A model generated the notes under the pieces. It saw nothing but the letters and a program-made list of their open reading frames with translations, was not told the DNA's origin and made no database searches. Positions 9,876-22,669 of a stretch of 41,379 nucleotides of DNA are shown in pieces; positions within the stretch are counted from its first letter, which is position 1; the number at the start of each line of letters is the position of its first letter. Origin of the DNA: Obelidium mucronatum (lineage: Eukaryota > Chytridiomycota > Chytridiomycetes > Chytridiales > Chytriomycetaceae). The stretch is from NCBI GenBank assembly GCA_025765595.1, contig JAIVFH010000239.1, positions 1 to 41,379 of the forward strand, in the 5' to 3' direction. A program made the position numbers and the translations under genes.

Positions 9876-10561
9876 CATTCGAAAAAATTTCAAGCAAAGT
9901 AAGAAACAAACCAGATCAAGACAACAGAGATTCCCCAGATTAATATAACAGAGATCGTCTGATGCATTGAAATTGGGGTATTGATTGATTGTTATTGATT
10001 GGGCAAGAGACAAATAACTGGCGTATAAGTCTCCATTGGCGATCGGGGTTTTTCGTGTTGTTTTTGTTTACAGCGATGACCCGATGTGACATTAGGTCCC
10101 CGACTTCCCGTAGGAGTTAACGGTAGATAAATAACTTTTAAAGTGTATCGAGTGCGTTGAGTCGAGCTGTGTGACGTGATGTGATGCAAACAAAAAAATG
10201 CCCGCGCCACCACCCACCAAAAGTCCAAAACCGTCAATCACTTTGAAGCACTGAACTTGTAGGAATGATTGGATCTCCAATCGAAAGACTATTGATATAG
10301 TTGCCTCATATGTAAAACTCCTATTTTTGGAATTTGCAAATGGATTCTTGAATTGGATAAAATCGCTCTCGCCTGGAACTACCCTAGTACCGGATATATT
10401 CTGCAGGAATTGGATGGAAATTGTGTGACTATAATCAGGGCCATCAATTTACTTTCTTTTTCAAACGCTAGCAACATTGTTGATTCAAGTAGTTGATTCA
10501 AACGCACTTTTCTTTGCAAGGAATACAACGCATCACGAATTGAACAGAAAAAAAATGTTCA
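9876..10561. other. no supported gene
   Basis: Short overlapping open frames on both strands lack exon joins or recognisable motifs. The stretch is AT-rich with simple-sequence tracts and includes the 3' flank of the element and the downstream region of the minus-strand gene at 10562. Confidence 0.5.
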
Positions 10562-11143
10562 CTACTTGAAAACGCGACGGCCTTGAGTTGGAACCCCGCG
10601 ATTCCACGCGACTCTCACATTCCTATGAGGTTCACCCCCAGAATCCATGACCAAGAACACTGTCGCCAACACAGTATCCTTCTCAAATCCAGATGCACCC
10701 ATCTGGAAAAAAGTACTGTGCTCCACATCACGGAGACATTCCGCAACAGTCACCAACTGGTCCAAAGACGCGCCGAGAACAATCAAGTTATTGTTGATGC
10801 GACCACCGCCGCATTTCTTGGCGCAAATATCGACAATGTTGCTTTTGAGGGTTGAAAGGGTCATTGGAGTTCCAGGGGATAAGAAGGAAGGTTGTGGGAT
10901 GGAGCTGGCGAGTTCTACGGCCTTGGTGGTGAAGGTTTCACACGCGTTGTCGTCCCAGACAAAGTGTAAGGCTGTTTGGGGGCGAATGGTGTCGATTTCG
11001 GTGTTGGAAGAGGATGGAATTGAATTGATCCAAGTCGGATCTGTAGAGGTGGTGGGGGATTGAGTGGGGGATTGCATGTGTTTTTTAGGCGTTTCCACTT
11101 GGGCAGAATACTTAATGAAAGTGGAACCCATGAGTGGAATCAA
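10562..11143 (-). CDS. hypothetical protein, 193 residues
   Basis: I do not recognise this protein. It is a single uninterrupted frame of 193 codons. The first ATG may be preceded functionally by a second one five codons in (MGSTFIK). Residues about 20-50 are rich in Ser, Thr, Pro and Gln and look disordered. From about 60 the sequence is compact, with mixed hydrophobic and acidic segments and a distinctive KKCGGGRINNNLIVLGAS stretch near 110-127, suggesting one small folded domain. There is no signal peptide or membrane segment. It lies 205 bp downstream of VMA21 on the same strand. The unbroken frame and ordered composition argue for a real gene; the long antisense frames opposite (10583-11063) are shadows. 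Confidence 0.6.
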   Translation of the reverse strand: MIPLMGSTFIKYSAQVETPKKHMQSPTQSPTTSTDPTWINSIPSSSNTEIDTIRPQTALHFVWDDNACETFTTKAVELASSIPQPSFLSPGTPMTLSTLKSNIVDICAKKCGGGRINNNLIVLGASLDQLVTVAECLRDVEHSTFFQMGASGFEKDTVLATVFLVMDSGGEPHRNVRVAWNRGVPTQGRRVFK

Positions 11144-11348
11144 GATTCACGTGTAAAAAGACACATAGGCTGGAAAATTATCTTCGGATTCGTTCGACCA
11201 TAAGAATCCTGGAGTGACTCAATCGACCCTTGACCACATGACGTGCAGAGTTGGGGGTATTTCAATTCAATGATACAAATTATCCGATATTTATGTTCCG
11301 ATAAAAGGCTGAATAAATAAAAAGTGATTGCTCGAGACATGCAGGAGC

Positions 11349-11839
11349 TTATATATCCTTCTTCTTTTCCTCTGGTTGTGCGACTGGGTTTTTGTTTGAT
11401 GATGCCGGTGCTGATGCTGCGGGAGTTCTGTCGTCTTCCATGAACGCAACAATTACATAGGCAATCAAAACCACATTCGCTGCAACGACAGCACAAATAG
11501 CGCTATACAAGGATTCGCCTGTGGAGAGGACGTTAGAAATACCATACTTAGATTTAGGTATACGAACCACCAAACAGATTGTCGATAGTTCCAAAGTAGA
11601 CGCCAATAGGAAGGGTAAACATGAGGATCGTAAAGAAAGCGAGCTTGGCTAACACGGAGCTGTTCTTTTGATATTTTAGGGATATCGTTGATTGAGTCTG
11701 AGTAAAACAAAACCACTAACGTTGGAATAGCCGCATTGGACACGGCAGCCCTCTTTGGCACTGGTTTCAGCGGCTTTTCTTTCAGCGCCTCTGGGTTTGT
11801 TGACGGTGCATTTGTTTTCCTGGCTCTGACCTCGCTCAT
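11349..11839 (-). CDS. VMA21: V-ATPase assembly factor Vma21
   Basis: Vma21 is a small ER membrane chaperone needed to assemble the V0 sector of the vacuolar proton pump. Exons (minus strand) are 11721-11839, 11568-11659 and 11349-11518, giving 126 residues. After a basic, Pro-rich N-terminus come two membrane helices with the family's pattern: LAKLAFFTILMFTLPIGVYF followed by GTIDNLFGG, then a second helix (SAICAVVAANVVLIAYVIVA). The charged tail ends in KKKDI, a plausible dilysine-type ER retrieval signal (KKxx-like position shifted by one). The first intron's acceptor must be ACAG at 11660; the nearer AAAAG gives a stop. Its start codon is 39 bp from that of the divergent ubiquitin ligase gene. 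Confidence 0.92.
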
Positions 11840-11878
11840 TTTATTATTATCGACAAGAAAGAAAGAAAAAGAAATAAA
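11840..11878. promoter_or_regulatory. 39-bp divergent start-to-start spacer (VMA21 / Ariadne ligase)
   Basis: Only 39 bases separate the two initiator ATGs. The spacer is an A/T-rich purine tract (GAAAGAAAGAAAAAG). Either promoters overlap the opposite gene's first exon or one bidirectional core promoter serves both. Confidence 0.6.
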
Positions 11879-13820
11879 ATGGACTCAGACGACGACCTCG
11901 AAGCCGACGACGCCATGTCGTATTCGTACAACTCGAACCAGTTCAGCGGCACGTCGGACGAAGACGACGACGGCGACGACGACGCCGGCCTGTTTGCGCC
12001 GGCCGTGGCGGCGCCGCGCGATGCGGCGCCGCTGTTTGCCGTGCTCAGCGAGGCGCAGCTGCGCCAGAGTTTGCACGACGCGGCGCGCGACGTTGCCGGC
12101 GTGCTGGGCATTGCGCCGAGTCTGGCGGCGGTGCTGCTGCGCTTCTTCCGCGGCAACAAAGACCGGCTGCTCGAAGACTACTACGCAAAAGACGCGTCGC
12201 AGCTGCTGGAACAGGCGGGCGTCAGAGTATCCGCCGCTGGTGCGAGTGCGCCGGCCGCTGCGTTCGAGTGCCAGATCTGCTACGATGACACTCCGACGGA
12301 AAAGGCGGCGCTGAACTGCAACCATGCCTTTTGCAAATCATGCTACAGCCAATATCTGCACACAAAGATTGTCGATGAAGGAGAAGCGGCTCGTATACAG
12401 TGCCCTGATTCGAAATGCCATGTTTTGGTGGACGAAGAGTCTGTGGAGGGGATTGTCGATCCAAGTGTCTTTCGGAGGTACGCTTAGACCCCAGAGTGGA
12501 TTGACGATGCCCTGGATATATGCTTGGACTCTGATTCAGTTTTTAATTGTGTCTCTGACGGTTGTCTATGTTTAGGTACAAGAACCTCTTGTTGAAAGCA
12601 TATGTGGACGATACTCCATCGCTGAAATGGTGCCCGCATCCAAACTGGTATTGAATACCTCATTAAAAAGTTTCTGCCATGGTTTGATTCTAAAAAATAT
12701 TATGGCCGTCAGTGAATACGCTGTTTCTTGCAAGATTTCACCAACATCTTTGGAAGAAATCGTACCTTCTGTAGCATGCGGGTCTGGCCACGCGTTTTGC
12801 TTTGGCTGTTCTCTCGCCCAAGACCATCAACCCTGTGTATGCTCTTTGGTGAAACTGTGGCTAAAGAAATGCGCTGATGACTCAGAGACTGCCAATTGGA
12901 TATCTGCAAATACCGTGAGCACACCAATCCAATCCTTTCATTTTTTTTCTGTCTTTTGAAAATTCCTGCTTACTGTGCTTGAAAATTCCCTCGGCAGAAA
13001 GAGTGCGAAAAATGTCAGTCTACCATTGAAAAGAATGGTGGCTGCAACCACATGACGTGCAGAAAATGCAAATATGAGTTGAGTCGCTATCCGCAAAGTC
13101 GTCGAAAACTTATTTTAATTCCGTCCTAGATTCTGTTGGGTTTGTATGGGTCCTTGGAGTGACCATGGAACACAATGGTACAACTGCAACCGATTCGACG
13201 AAAAAGTATCCATAGATGCACGAGACACACAGGCAAAGTACCGGGCAGCTCTGGAGAGATACTTGCATGTAAATAATTGCCCCCAATTTACATCTGTTTT
13301 TTTTTTTTTTGCAAGCCCCCCGAACTAATTTTGTTCACCACAGTACTTCAACCGATACGCCAACCACGAGCAATCCGCAAAACTCGACAAGGAACTCTCT
13401 GAAAAAATTGAGAAAAAGATGCTCGAGATGCAGAAAAACAGCGCTCTCTCTTGGATCGAAGTACAATTCCTAGCCACCGCCAAATCCATCCTTCTCCAAT
13501 CCCGAAACACCCTGAAATGGACGTATTGCTTTGCCTACTACCTGACTCGAAACAACAGCACGTTTCTGTTTGAAGACAATCAGCGGGATTTGGAAATGGC
13601 TGTTGAGCAATTGAGTGAAATGTTGGAAAGGAATTTTGAGCCAGACAAGATTCTAGAGCTGAAGCAGGCCGTATTGGATAAGAGTGTTTACGTTTCTGGG
13701 AGACGAGAAGTTTTGCTGAATGCAACTGCAGCTGATTTGTTGGAGGGAAAGTTTGTTTGGAGTGCAGAAAATTCAGCCGAGACTCTGTCGCTGGCTGTTC
13801 CTCCTACAAAAAAGAAGTAA
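11879..13820 (+). CDS. Ariadne-family RBR E3 ubiquitin ligase
   Basis: This is an RBR-type ubiquitin ligase that accepts ubiquitin on a catalytic cysteine before passing it to substrate; Ariadne ligases act with neddylated cullins. Exons are 11879-12477, 12576-12647, 12713-12914, 12998-13077, 13130-13268 and 13344-13820, giving 522 residues. Domains in order: an acidic N-terminus, a UBA-like region (about 60-115), RING1 starting CQICYDD at about residue 131, IBR (WCPHPNCEYAVSC... about 215-285), RING2 ([19 protein letters not shown]) with the likely catalytic Cys307, and the long C-terminal Ariadne domain with coiled-coil-like charged helices. All Zn ligands I can check are present. Exon 1 is very GC-rich (11900-12280) while the later exons are AT-rich. 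Confidence 0.95.
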
Positions 13821-14079
13821 GAGGCAGGGTTGTGGGGGGACTTGCTCAAGCTTTCAGTTGAGAGGTATAATTATTTGAGTGGCGTTTATGATATCATGAT
13901 GCGGGTCGCTATTTCTTTCTTTTCACTGTTTCTTGCCCGAAAATAAAATTATGAGGCTCTAGTCTAAAGTATTCGAATGTTATGCAACTCCATGAAATCT
14001 GACTGTAATTAGTAGAGTAGTTGATCAATTCTTAGTGCACGAAAAAAAGCCTAATATGATTTATTATCCAGTAAGTCAA

Positions 14080-17000
14080 TTAAAACCAAGAGTCACATAC
14101 ACTTCCCATTAATAATCCATCGTCATATCCTCGTCCTATTTTGACATTTACTGAACAGCTCCACTCTATTATCTTATATGGGAATGAAAAAGAAACTTAC
14201 ATCAACATACTCGCTACTTCTAATGGAATCTTCTGCTATGGAATCCATCGCCGGCCCCAATTTCTTTCTCTTTGAGCCAGTTGACTCACTATGTTTGACT
14301 TGGGTGCTACTTTGAGTCAATGTCAATCCACCACCTTTCCTCAATCCGGTTTGCCGGGCCCCTGTCATAAGCTTCGATAACCCAGCTTTTCCAAGCGGAA
14401 ACCCTCCGCTCGTGCTTCTATTTAGATTTATGGACTGACTTGGAAGAAACAGACTACTTTTTGGAATCGAAGATTGGGGTGGTTGGACTCTGACGCTTTC
14501 GTCATCAGAGGGATGAGATTCAGATGCAGATTCTGAGCTTCGTATGATTTGCTGTCGCGATTTCGAGGATTTCTGTCGAAGGTGATAAAGCCTTATTGAT
14601 ATATATCACTTGACGCTACATAGCCAACACCACTTACGGGAGTTGTTTCTTTGTCAATATCATCTTCATTGTCTTCTTCTTCGTCGTCTTCCTCTTCTTC
14701 GTCCAGGACTACGGATGGTTGATCATCTTGGTTTTCGTGAGATATATTCCCCATTTCGGAGGCTTCTTCTTCTTCTTCTTCTTCTTCCTCGCTTCTTTCA
14801 ATTTCGTCCTCATTTTTACTTGAGTTGCTCTCTTCTTCTTCTTCTTCGACTTCAGGTGTTCTTCGTCGCTTTTTAGATTCTGGGTAATCCAAGATAAATA
14901 TTCAAAACAATTGAAAAAAAAAACGTCCAAATAATTAAGCTTCAACAAAACTCAACTTGGAGCCTCCTCTTCTTCAATTTGATCTTCGCCCTCGTCTTCT
15001 TCTTCTGGTTCAAGGCATTCGGCTTCTTCCGCGTTTTCAGCTCCTTCTGTTTCTGCTTCTTCTTCGTCGATGTCGGAATCTTCAATTTGGCTTGACACTG
15101 CTTCTCCTCGAAGATTCTTGTGTTTTAGATTTGCCAAATAAAAGGCGTCGCCCAGCTCATGGTCTACCATCATTTTCTAGCCAAAACACAAAAAAAAACG
15201 AATTCAAACATGGAATCATACGCGACAGCAAAAAAAACGTCACAAGTACCTTGACTTCGAAAATGAGGGCTTCGAGTGACTTTCGCAGAGGTGGGATGTG
15301 AGTCAACAAAATCGTATCTCTTTTGGCTTTGCAGTCATTTGCAAGTGTCTGTTGAAAAAAATCGACAAAGAGTCAGACAAAATAGTACGACCTGATGCCG
15401 AGTTTACCTGAAGTACTCTAGTTCCAGCTTGAATAGCTCGAAGTGCACCAACAACTTCCCCGCGGAATTTCTTGAGCGCACGATTTAGAGCGGGGACTAC
15501 ACGCTTCACATATGATTGCACAAAGTTCTTGGAATATTTAAGAACGATCGCTTTTTTTTGGGCCGGTTCGGAAGGTTAATTATATATACAACGGGTTATT
15601 CTTCTTGATGTTTTTTTTTTTACCAAAGTGCTTGGGATCAGCGGATTGCTTACTGAGCTCGACAGCGGCACTAAAAGTAGAAGCAATTTTCGTAATACGG
15701 GCAATGTATTCAGGCGTTATTGATGCTGAGGCTTCTCCATAGTCAATCGTCCCGACAAGTTCCATGAATACAGTCTTTGAAAAAATAATATGTGTCAATT
15801 AAATCCAAACAAACACGCCAACACGCTCCTGCCAAAGACGCACACCTTGAAAAAAACAGGAAACGTATGCATATTAAGCAACGGATATTTGCTGCAAATA
15901 TTCCCGTCCTTCATCAACAGCGCTTTGAAAGCTCGATGAATGTAATCCGATATGACTTCGTATGGCTTGTTTGCATTTACAATTTGAGCCTCAAGCAGAT
16001 ATGTTATGCATTCGTTCTTGAATGTGGGTTTTTTTTTAAGAGTTGAGCTTTGAACCAGTCAATACAATACCATTCCCCGCTTTTCGGTCCATTCGCCGGC
16101 AAGATTAAATTTAGCCACCGCGCCTACTTGCTCCTTCATAGCGCGTAGAGTCTCATCAGATACAACGGCGCTGAAACGGTGTATATTGACAAGAAGCTTT
16201 ATCAACATGACCGCTGACGGAAGAGTAGGTGCAAACTCCTTAAACGCAAAAAAGTAGTCATGGCAGTCCACAAGAAGCTTTGAGATGAGTCGAGCTTGAT
16301 CTTGTTGTGTTCGCGGAGACTCGTTGGGTGGAGTGGTGGAGTTGTTGGCTGCAAGTTCAGGATTGGCGCGGGAAGCAACAATTTTCAACAACCGCTTGAG
16401 TTTTGATTGATGAATAAACGAAATTTACCAATAACGAACCAACTTACCAGCGATAGCGCGTCATTATTCTTCAAATAAGGCCACTGGAGGATTAAAGAAA
16501 AGCACTTTATAATCACATCGAAAGTCTTGCAAAGTGTATCTATAGCCTAGTGCAAAAAATGAGAATCCATATAAATAAGCTACCCGAACGATTGTGCGGT
16601 GTGGACAAACCGATTTTGGCCGAGGCACAAAGTCTTCCTTTTCATATTCCTCTTGCTCCCGTCTTAAAACCGAGATAACAGCTTCAAGTCCGATACAAAG
16701 GGCCGGTACCGTATCAATAATTATGGAAGCAACGTCTTTTATCGGGATCCGTTGGAGAATACTACTTCCAACAGAGCCACTACCAAGGAGACCCACATTA
16801 GACGACTTGGATTTCCTATTCGACACACATAAAAATTCCAGCTTAAACTGAAGTTCGGTGTACAAGAACAGGAGCTCGGGAAACTGAAAAAAATGTGATT
16901 GAAGCAGTTATAACAAAGACAGTATTCAAGATCCGAGAGCCTCACACCTGTACAATAGCTTCTTCCTCATCTTCTCCAGACTGTTTCCTTTGAGCTTCTA

Positions 17001-20000
17001 GTATTTCTGAAGACGGAAGCTTCAGGTACGGGCAAGAAAGGAGATTGAACACATCCAGCTAAACCAAAACATTAAAAGAAGTATTTTCAGTTTTGGTTGT
17101 TGCAGCGACAAACCTCAAGCTCTCTAAAAATCGGCCTGATGTCTTCCAAACTCGAAAATCTAGCTTGAATTTTCAACTTTTGTTTTCCCTTCTTGAGTTT
17201 TTGCGACTTTTTGAGGGCTGCTGCTGTTGCAGGCTCTTCTTCATCATCTGTTCCATTCTGCTCCCACTTTTGGCAAAAACAAAAAAATAATATTTAGCTG
17301 GCAGGAAATCATTGAAATCCCAAACATGCGCACCAAAACGGGATCGTCATTTGATTCTCCATCCCGAAAAAATCCAACTGGAGCCCAACGAGGTATATCG
17401 GGCAGTAGTTTTTCCAATTTGGACTCAAGTTCAAGAATATGACCGACTCTCTTCAAACATTTGATTCCAGAGAATGGAAGGCCATCATTGTCATTCAATA
17501 CAGATCGCTTCGCGAAAGCGTTCAATATTTCACGCAAACTAGATTAGCATTTCGTTAGACATGTTAGGAGTGCTTGAGGGTTTCCATACTAGTTGATCGC
17601 GTAAAAAATGGCCGAGCAAAATACTTCTTTTGCGCTTGCGGAAACACCAGTCTGTGTTTAAAGGAAGGCATTAAGAATTACAAGGTTTGCATATCCAGAA
17701 ATAAAAACCTCAATCTCGTCGGCAGCATACATCAGCACCCCCATATCCAAAACCATTCCAATTTCGTCCAATGATCCATTTACATGTAACTCTATGCACT
17801 GCAAAAACTTGAAACAAGCCGGCAGCAGCATTAAAAGCTGCTTTTCGTTATATAGTTTCGTCCGATCGGATTCGTCATCTTCAACTTCCAGTTCAAGCGG
17901 AGCTCGTGTTTCTTTAGTTGAGTAGAACCAATCCGAGAGTGGGTAAACCACGATGCATGAGGGTTCTGCGGATTCCACATCCTCATCTCCCTCTTCCGTG
18001 TATTGTTGTATAGTCGCCTGTACGATATCGCTTAATTCTGTTTCAGGAATCATATCCTGGCTCTCGTCGGCCGACTTCTTGACACCAATTCGAAACCAGA
18101 CTTCAGGTCTTGTCGAAATCAATCTTCCATCAGCTGCATCGTTGCCAAGATTTTCACCCAAGCCAAGATCACTCTCGCAAACGGCGTAGTTGTCTATAAA
18201 CATGCTTGAAAAACTCTCATGGATCCAGCTTACAAACTTTGGGTGCAGTTCAGAGTTCGAAATCAAGTAAGAAAGCTCATCCAACAGAAGCGAGATGCAT
18301 TGCTGTGGGGCGATTAATTACAACAGTGAACTAGAAATATGTCAAAAATACATACAATGCTAGATCGCTCACAGCTTCTAAATATTTGAAGAACAAAGTT
18401 GATAGCAACAGTACACGAAACTGACATTGCAGGGCCTTGGCTTCTTGAATTCGATGCCGATCGGGAACTCATACCGCCACTGCCTGTAGCGGATCCCTCT
18501 TGACTGGTCACTTCTACATCAACTGATGCCAACCTTTTTATAAGCGCTATCGCACCCAGCACACCCATTTGCTTAAACTTTGGGTCGTCGCTTCCTAGTT
18601 GCTTTCTAACGATGATGCGCATGTCGCTCAACAGGCCGGATTCGAATGTTATTTCAGCATCTGATGATTCATCTGTGGTCTCAATAGGTTTCTAGCATTG
18701 GGTTGGTAACAGAGTATTGAGCAAAATGAAATGCGGAATCTCACGTTCAAAGCTAATGAGGCAAACACTTCGTACAGCACGCGAATCTGAGATATAGTGA
18801 GTTGATCAAGATCTGCAAATCAATTTTTGGTGGGGATTAAGAACGCATATCGCGCAGAAGCTGATGTACTCAACAATCCAAGAGCCCTTTGATGAATATG
18901 TTAAACTTCAAAACCCCCTCCGGGCTCAAAGACGTGAGTTCCAACAAAATTTTCAGCCCACAATCAACTTCATGTTGTACTCCACTCCCAATGTGTGCAA
19001 TAATGCATCCAATGAGTTGTTGTCGGTTGTGAGTATCAAACACAAGAAACGAGCTGCAATACATTGAAATCGCAACTGAATGGAAAGCATCTCCCTCTCG
19101 GACAAGACCCTCGCATGAGCCTAAGATGGTGGAAAAGTAGCTTTTCACGGGCAGTGGTTAGTTCTCGCTGGCTTTTGACGAAAAATGACTAACTGGTGCA
19201 TGCCAACAAAATATTGTTTGAAAGTATTTCCAATTAGAGATGGAGATATCAGATTTGATTTGATCTTTGCTTTGAAGAGGGCGTCGACCTTCTTTTGAGT
19301 TTGAAGATCTGATCGTAAGAGAGTCAACACAATAACATCCATTGGATTAAAGTCTCTCTGATCGAACGAAATTAGATGACATGTCTCTGGAGAATATTGG
19401 TGAAATGGAGCTGTACCGCGCGTGTTAGGTCGGCAATGAACTTCAGCCAGGCATCGAGAATAATCTTGTGACGCGATATTCCCATTTTGATAGAATCTGA
19501 AATTGAAAATCAGTGAACTAGGAGGAGGTGTTCACTTCAAAAGTTATTTTAACACCAACCAAAGATCAGAGCGGCACTGGAATAGTCGCCCTCATCAATC
19601 GCGTCGGCAATTGATTTAAAATCTAAAGTCGAGCGAATGCGCGGAATGAGTTGAGTAATTGTTTCTGAGTTCGCTGTTTGAAGCAGGAACTTGACAATGA
19701 TTGGCTGTAAAGCACGGGTGATTAATACGTAATGCCACTTGACTCAAGACTGACCACTGATTCCACTTCAGAACGTCCCAATAGATTGACGACAGTGTTT
19801 GTTATATCGGCCTAGAAGAGTTGTGGTGTGTTGTTGAGTAGGAATCCACCATATTACTCTCAGTACTGTACAAGCATTTCTGAGGGAACGCCGATAGTGC
19901 TTAAAACGTCCAAAACGAATGGAGTGACACTGGGATTAAATTCCATCGCGCCGGAAAGAGCCTCAACCATGACCTCAAGCCCTGAATCAGGAAGGATTTC

Positions 20001-20683
20001 TGGAATCACATCAATAAGCAGCTTGTGGACTTGTACATGGGGACGCGTAACGAGGAGGAGGGAAACAAGTTTTTCAGTGAGAAACTGGGGATCAACCACG
20101 TAGTCCATGAATCTGAACTGATGCAGAAGAAGGAGGGGCAGATTCTTGTGCAACGGCAGATTCTCCGGGATGTGGAACGACATGAACGCGGTGACGTTGT
20201 CCGCGATCCAGTCGATCATTTTGTTCTGCAGCTCGTGCACGGACAGCAGAATCTTGACGACGGACGCGTTCGCCGGCGCGTCGCCGCCGCGCGCGTCGAC
20301 GAGCACGCTCGCCAGCCTCGCCGCCGCCGCGCCGCCGCACAGCTCGGCGCCGCAGAAACTGTCGCCGGCCGCCGCGGCGCCGCCGCCGTAGCAGAACGCC
20401 GCCAGGCCGTCGGCGACGCGCCGCACCGTCGCCGGCACGTGCCCGCGCTGCTTCAGCGCCGCCGACAGCCGGCGCCGGACTGCGAACACCGGCGCATCTG
20501 GACCAGGAACGCGGTTGGTTACAAACCAGGCAACTGGTGCTCAATGCTCAAGATACCAATGCACGCCTCTCCATCTTCGTTGAAAGAAATCCCGCCTGCC
20601 AGCAACACAGACAGGAAAGGCTCTTCGTCCGATTCAAAGGTGGCCTTGTTCTTGCCCTTGCTCAGGCTGTTGTCGGCCAACAT
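14080..20683 (-). CDS. FANCD2: Fanconi anemia group D2 protein homologue (25 exons)
   Basis: FANCD2 forms the clamp with FANCI that is monoubiquitinated at DNA interstrand crosslinks. I could follow 25 exons: 20557-20683, 19872-20497, 19755-19811, 19560-19704, 19417-19496, 19194-19357, 18875-19140, 18745-18812, 18356-18691, 17709-18302, 17590-17651, 17334-17538, 17114-17266, 16948-17058, 16584-16883, 16448-16546, 16071-16394, 15846-16016, 15624-15774, 15408-15550, 15250-15348, 14957-15176, 14638-14879, 14201-14572 and 14080-14172. They total 1735 residues, with no frame break. Family signatures include the DTHNRQQLIGCIIAHIGSG repeat region, FIKGLLDYLDQL (Lys484 aligns, as I recall the human protein, with the ubiquitinated lysine), VRKQLGSDDPKFKQMGVLGA, and DAFYLANLKHKNLRGE. 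The last about 280 residues are a long acidic then Ser-rich tail. The start and the final exon are least certain. Confidence 0.93.
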
Positions 20684-20862
20684 CAATTTAAGTTTTCTTG
20701 GTGTCTTGTTTCGGACACTTTTGAAGTCAACAAAACATGACGGATGGGCATCCCAATCACTCCGCTTATGAGCCCGAGAAGATAATCTTAATCATTTGTT
20801 TATTATTGACGACGGGACTTATAACAAAAGTTCAAACTAAAAAAGAGAAAAATATCAGTATG

Positions 20863-22018
20863 GGGGTTCAGCGTTAGCCAGGGAATTAAGAATTCTATTC
20901 CCTGTTTCCGATGGGAGCCGCGAGGAGGCCCTGAACCCCAAATACAAAAGATTCCCATCGTCTAAAACTTTGAGTATCACGAATAAGATACTAGAGATTG
21001 AAAGATACCACATTTAGGTGTTGACGTTCCGTATTAGTTCCTGTTGAAGTTGTCCCGTTTGCTGTGTTTAGACGAGAGATGCAAACAATCTCAATTCACC
21101 TCCTAAAACATTTCAATTTGGCCCCCCAAAGGCTTCTGGGTGGTAAAAGGCCTAAGCCAATCACCAGTTTCATCATTTAGAGGGGGGGCGGATCGCACTT
21201 AAAGTGGATCCTATTGAAAGAAGAGGAGTAGAAGAGAATTGTTGTTTTTTGCATGTTTTTATGAGGTTTTTGGGAGGGAAAACGCGCTGTTTATATACCT
21301 TTTTCCCAGAACCTGACAATTCGGGACAATTTTGATGCCGAAGACCCGCCCAAACCAGAAAAAACCCTGAAAAAGGGGTCATATGAGCAACAGAGAGTGG
21401 CGCTGATGGGCGGATCCGAGTAAACACGTTTCTGCGGTTCTATCGCAATTTTCAAAAGTGAATAATTCCGTTGTTCTGTTTTCAGTGTTATTTGACAGGT
21501 GTTTTTGAAAAGTTGATTTTGAAGACTGACCACCCAGATGGCCATAGTCTCGCGTTGGACAGCAGCACGTAGCAGAAGCACCCGGACCGGCTTAAAGTAA
21601 GCTTAATCAGCTTAATATTGGTTGGCGACTCGGTATTATATGAGTAGAGGGACGTCGATGGAGTTGTTTGAGTCAATGGAACACGAGTTTGCACCGACTA
21701 CAGCCAGAGATAAAATACAGAGATTCGACGCGATCCAAATCACACATATCAAAGACAAGTTTTGCCTGGTGGAAAATGTCGGGGAGATGGCCACTCCCCT
21801 ATGCGCGATGTCTGATTCTAAGAGTTGGCGCCACCACCACCCGCTTTCGGAATCTGAAGCTCAAGAAAGACAGACATTTTCGAAGAATATCAGATGCGAT
21901 GCGAAAGCTTTGGCGGTGACATTAGTGCTTAGTAGCTGGCGCGGGTGGTCCTAATCGTGAAACCACACTGACAAACATGCATTCACCACACCTGAACAAA
22001 ATGGGAACGCAGTCTTAG
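20863..22018 (+). mobile_element. full copy 3 of dispersed element (about 1.16 kb)
   Basis: This copy matches 8714-9875 end to end in the same orientation. Pseudoknot arms are 20863-20871 with 20931-20939, and 20909-20916 with 20953-20960. The linker before the last arm is a few bases shorter than in the other copies, yet both arms are intact. It lies only about 180 bp upstream of the FANCD2 start, so it may overlap that gene's promoter. Internal frames are broken differently from copy 2, so no protein product is supported. Confidence 0.8.
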
Positions 22019-22669
22019 AAATTTCAAAATCTCAAAACAACAAAACAAACAAACCATAAAAAAGCTGTAATTGTGACTAAGAATAAAAGTTGAAGCTTTG
22101 AGGTTTTTGATGCGCCCGAATATGCCTGCATGGGACTTGGTATGACCATTCGTAAGATCAAAAGTTTTCGTTTACAGTAAGAATTCAACATCATGAAGCT
22201 AATCCTCGAGTTTGAAGGAAGTTCCAGCCGTAGCAAACACCTACACGATGAATCGGGTTGGCTCTTTCAATTGATTATGTTATTGGTTTGAAGGATAAAG
22301 GTCAATCAACAACCGTTCAGAAGCTGTACAATTGTTTTTTGGCCAAATCAAAACAAATAAAGTCCCTGCGCCACCACTTACTCATCACCACCAACTTCGG
22401 GAAGCGCTCATTTCGCGAAAGATTGAATCGAGACTGCGTCACTGCGAGAGATCCGTTTTTATCTATCACTTCTAATTTTGGAACATACTAAACAACGTCT
22501 ATAAAATATGTTGATTCTTTTGAGAGGAATCTGAAAAGGAAAAGGAAACTCCAAATTGCCGTTCTTGATTTTTCGGAGTTTTTTGATAGGTTACGGTTCC
22601 CATTCCGCAACGCAAGTATAACAAAACTCGAATCTACAAAGTCATACACAGTAAAATTGTTGAGTCCCT
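22019..22669. other. no supported gene
   Basis: This is AT-rich flank between the element and the 3' end of the PAS/membrane gene. The longest frame is 77 codons (22258-22491, +), with no recognisable motif or intron signature. Confidence 0.5.
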
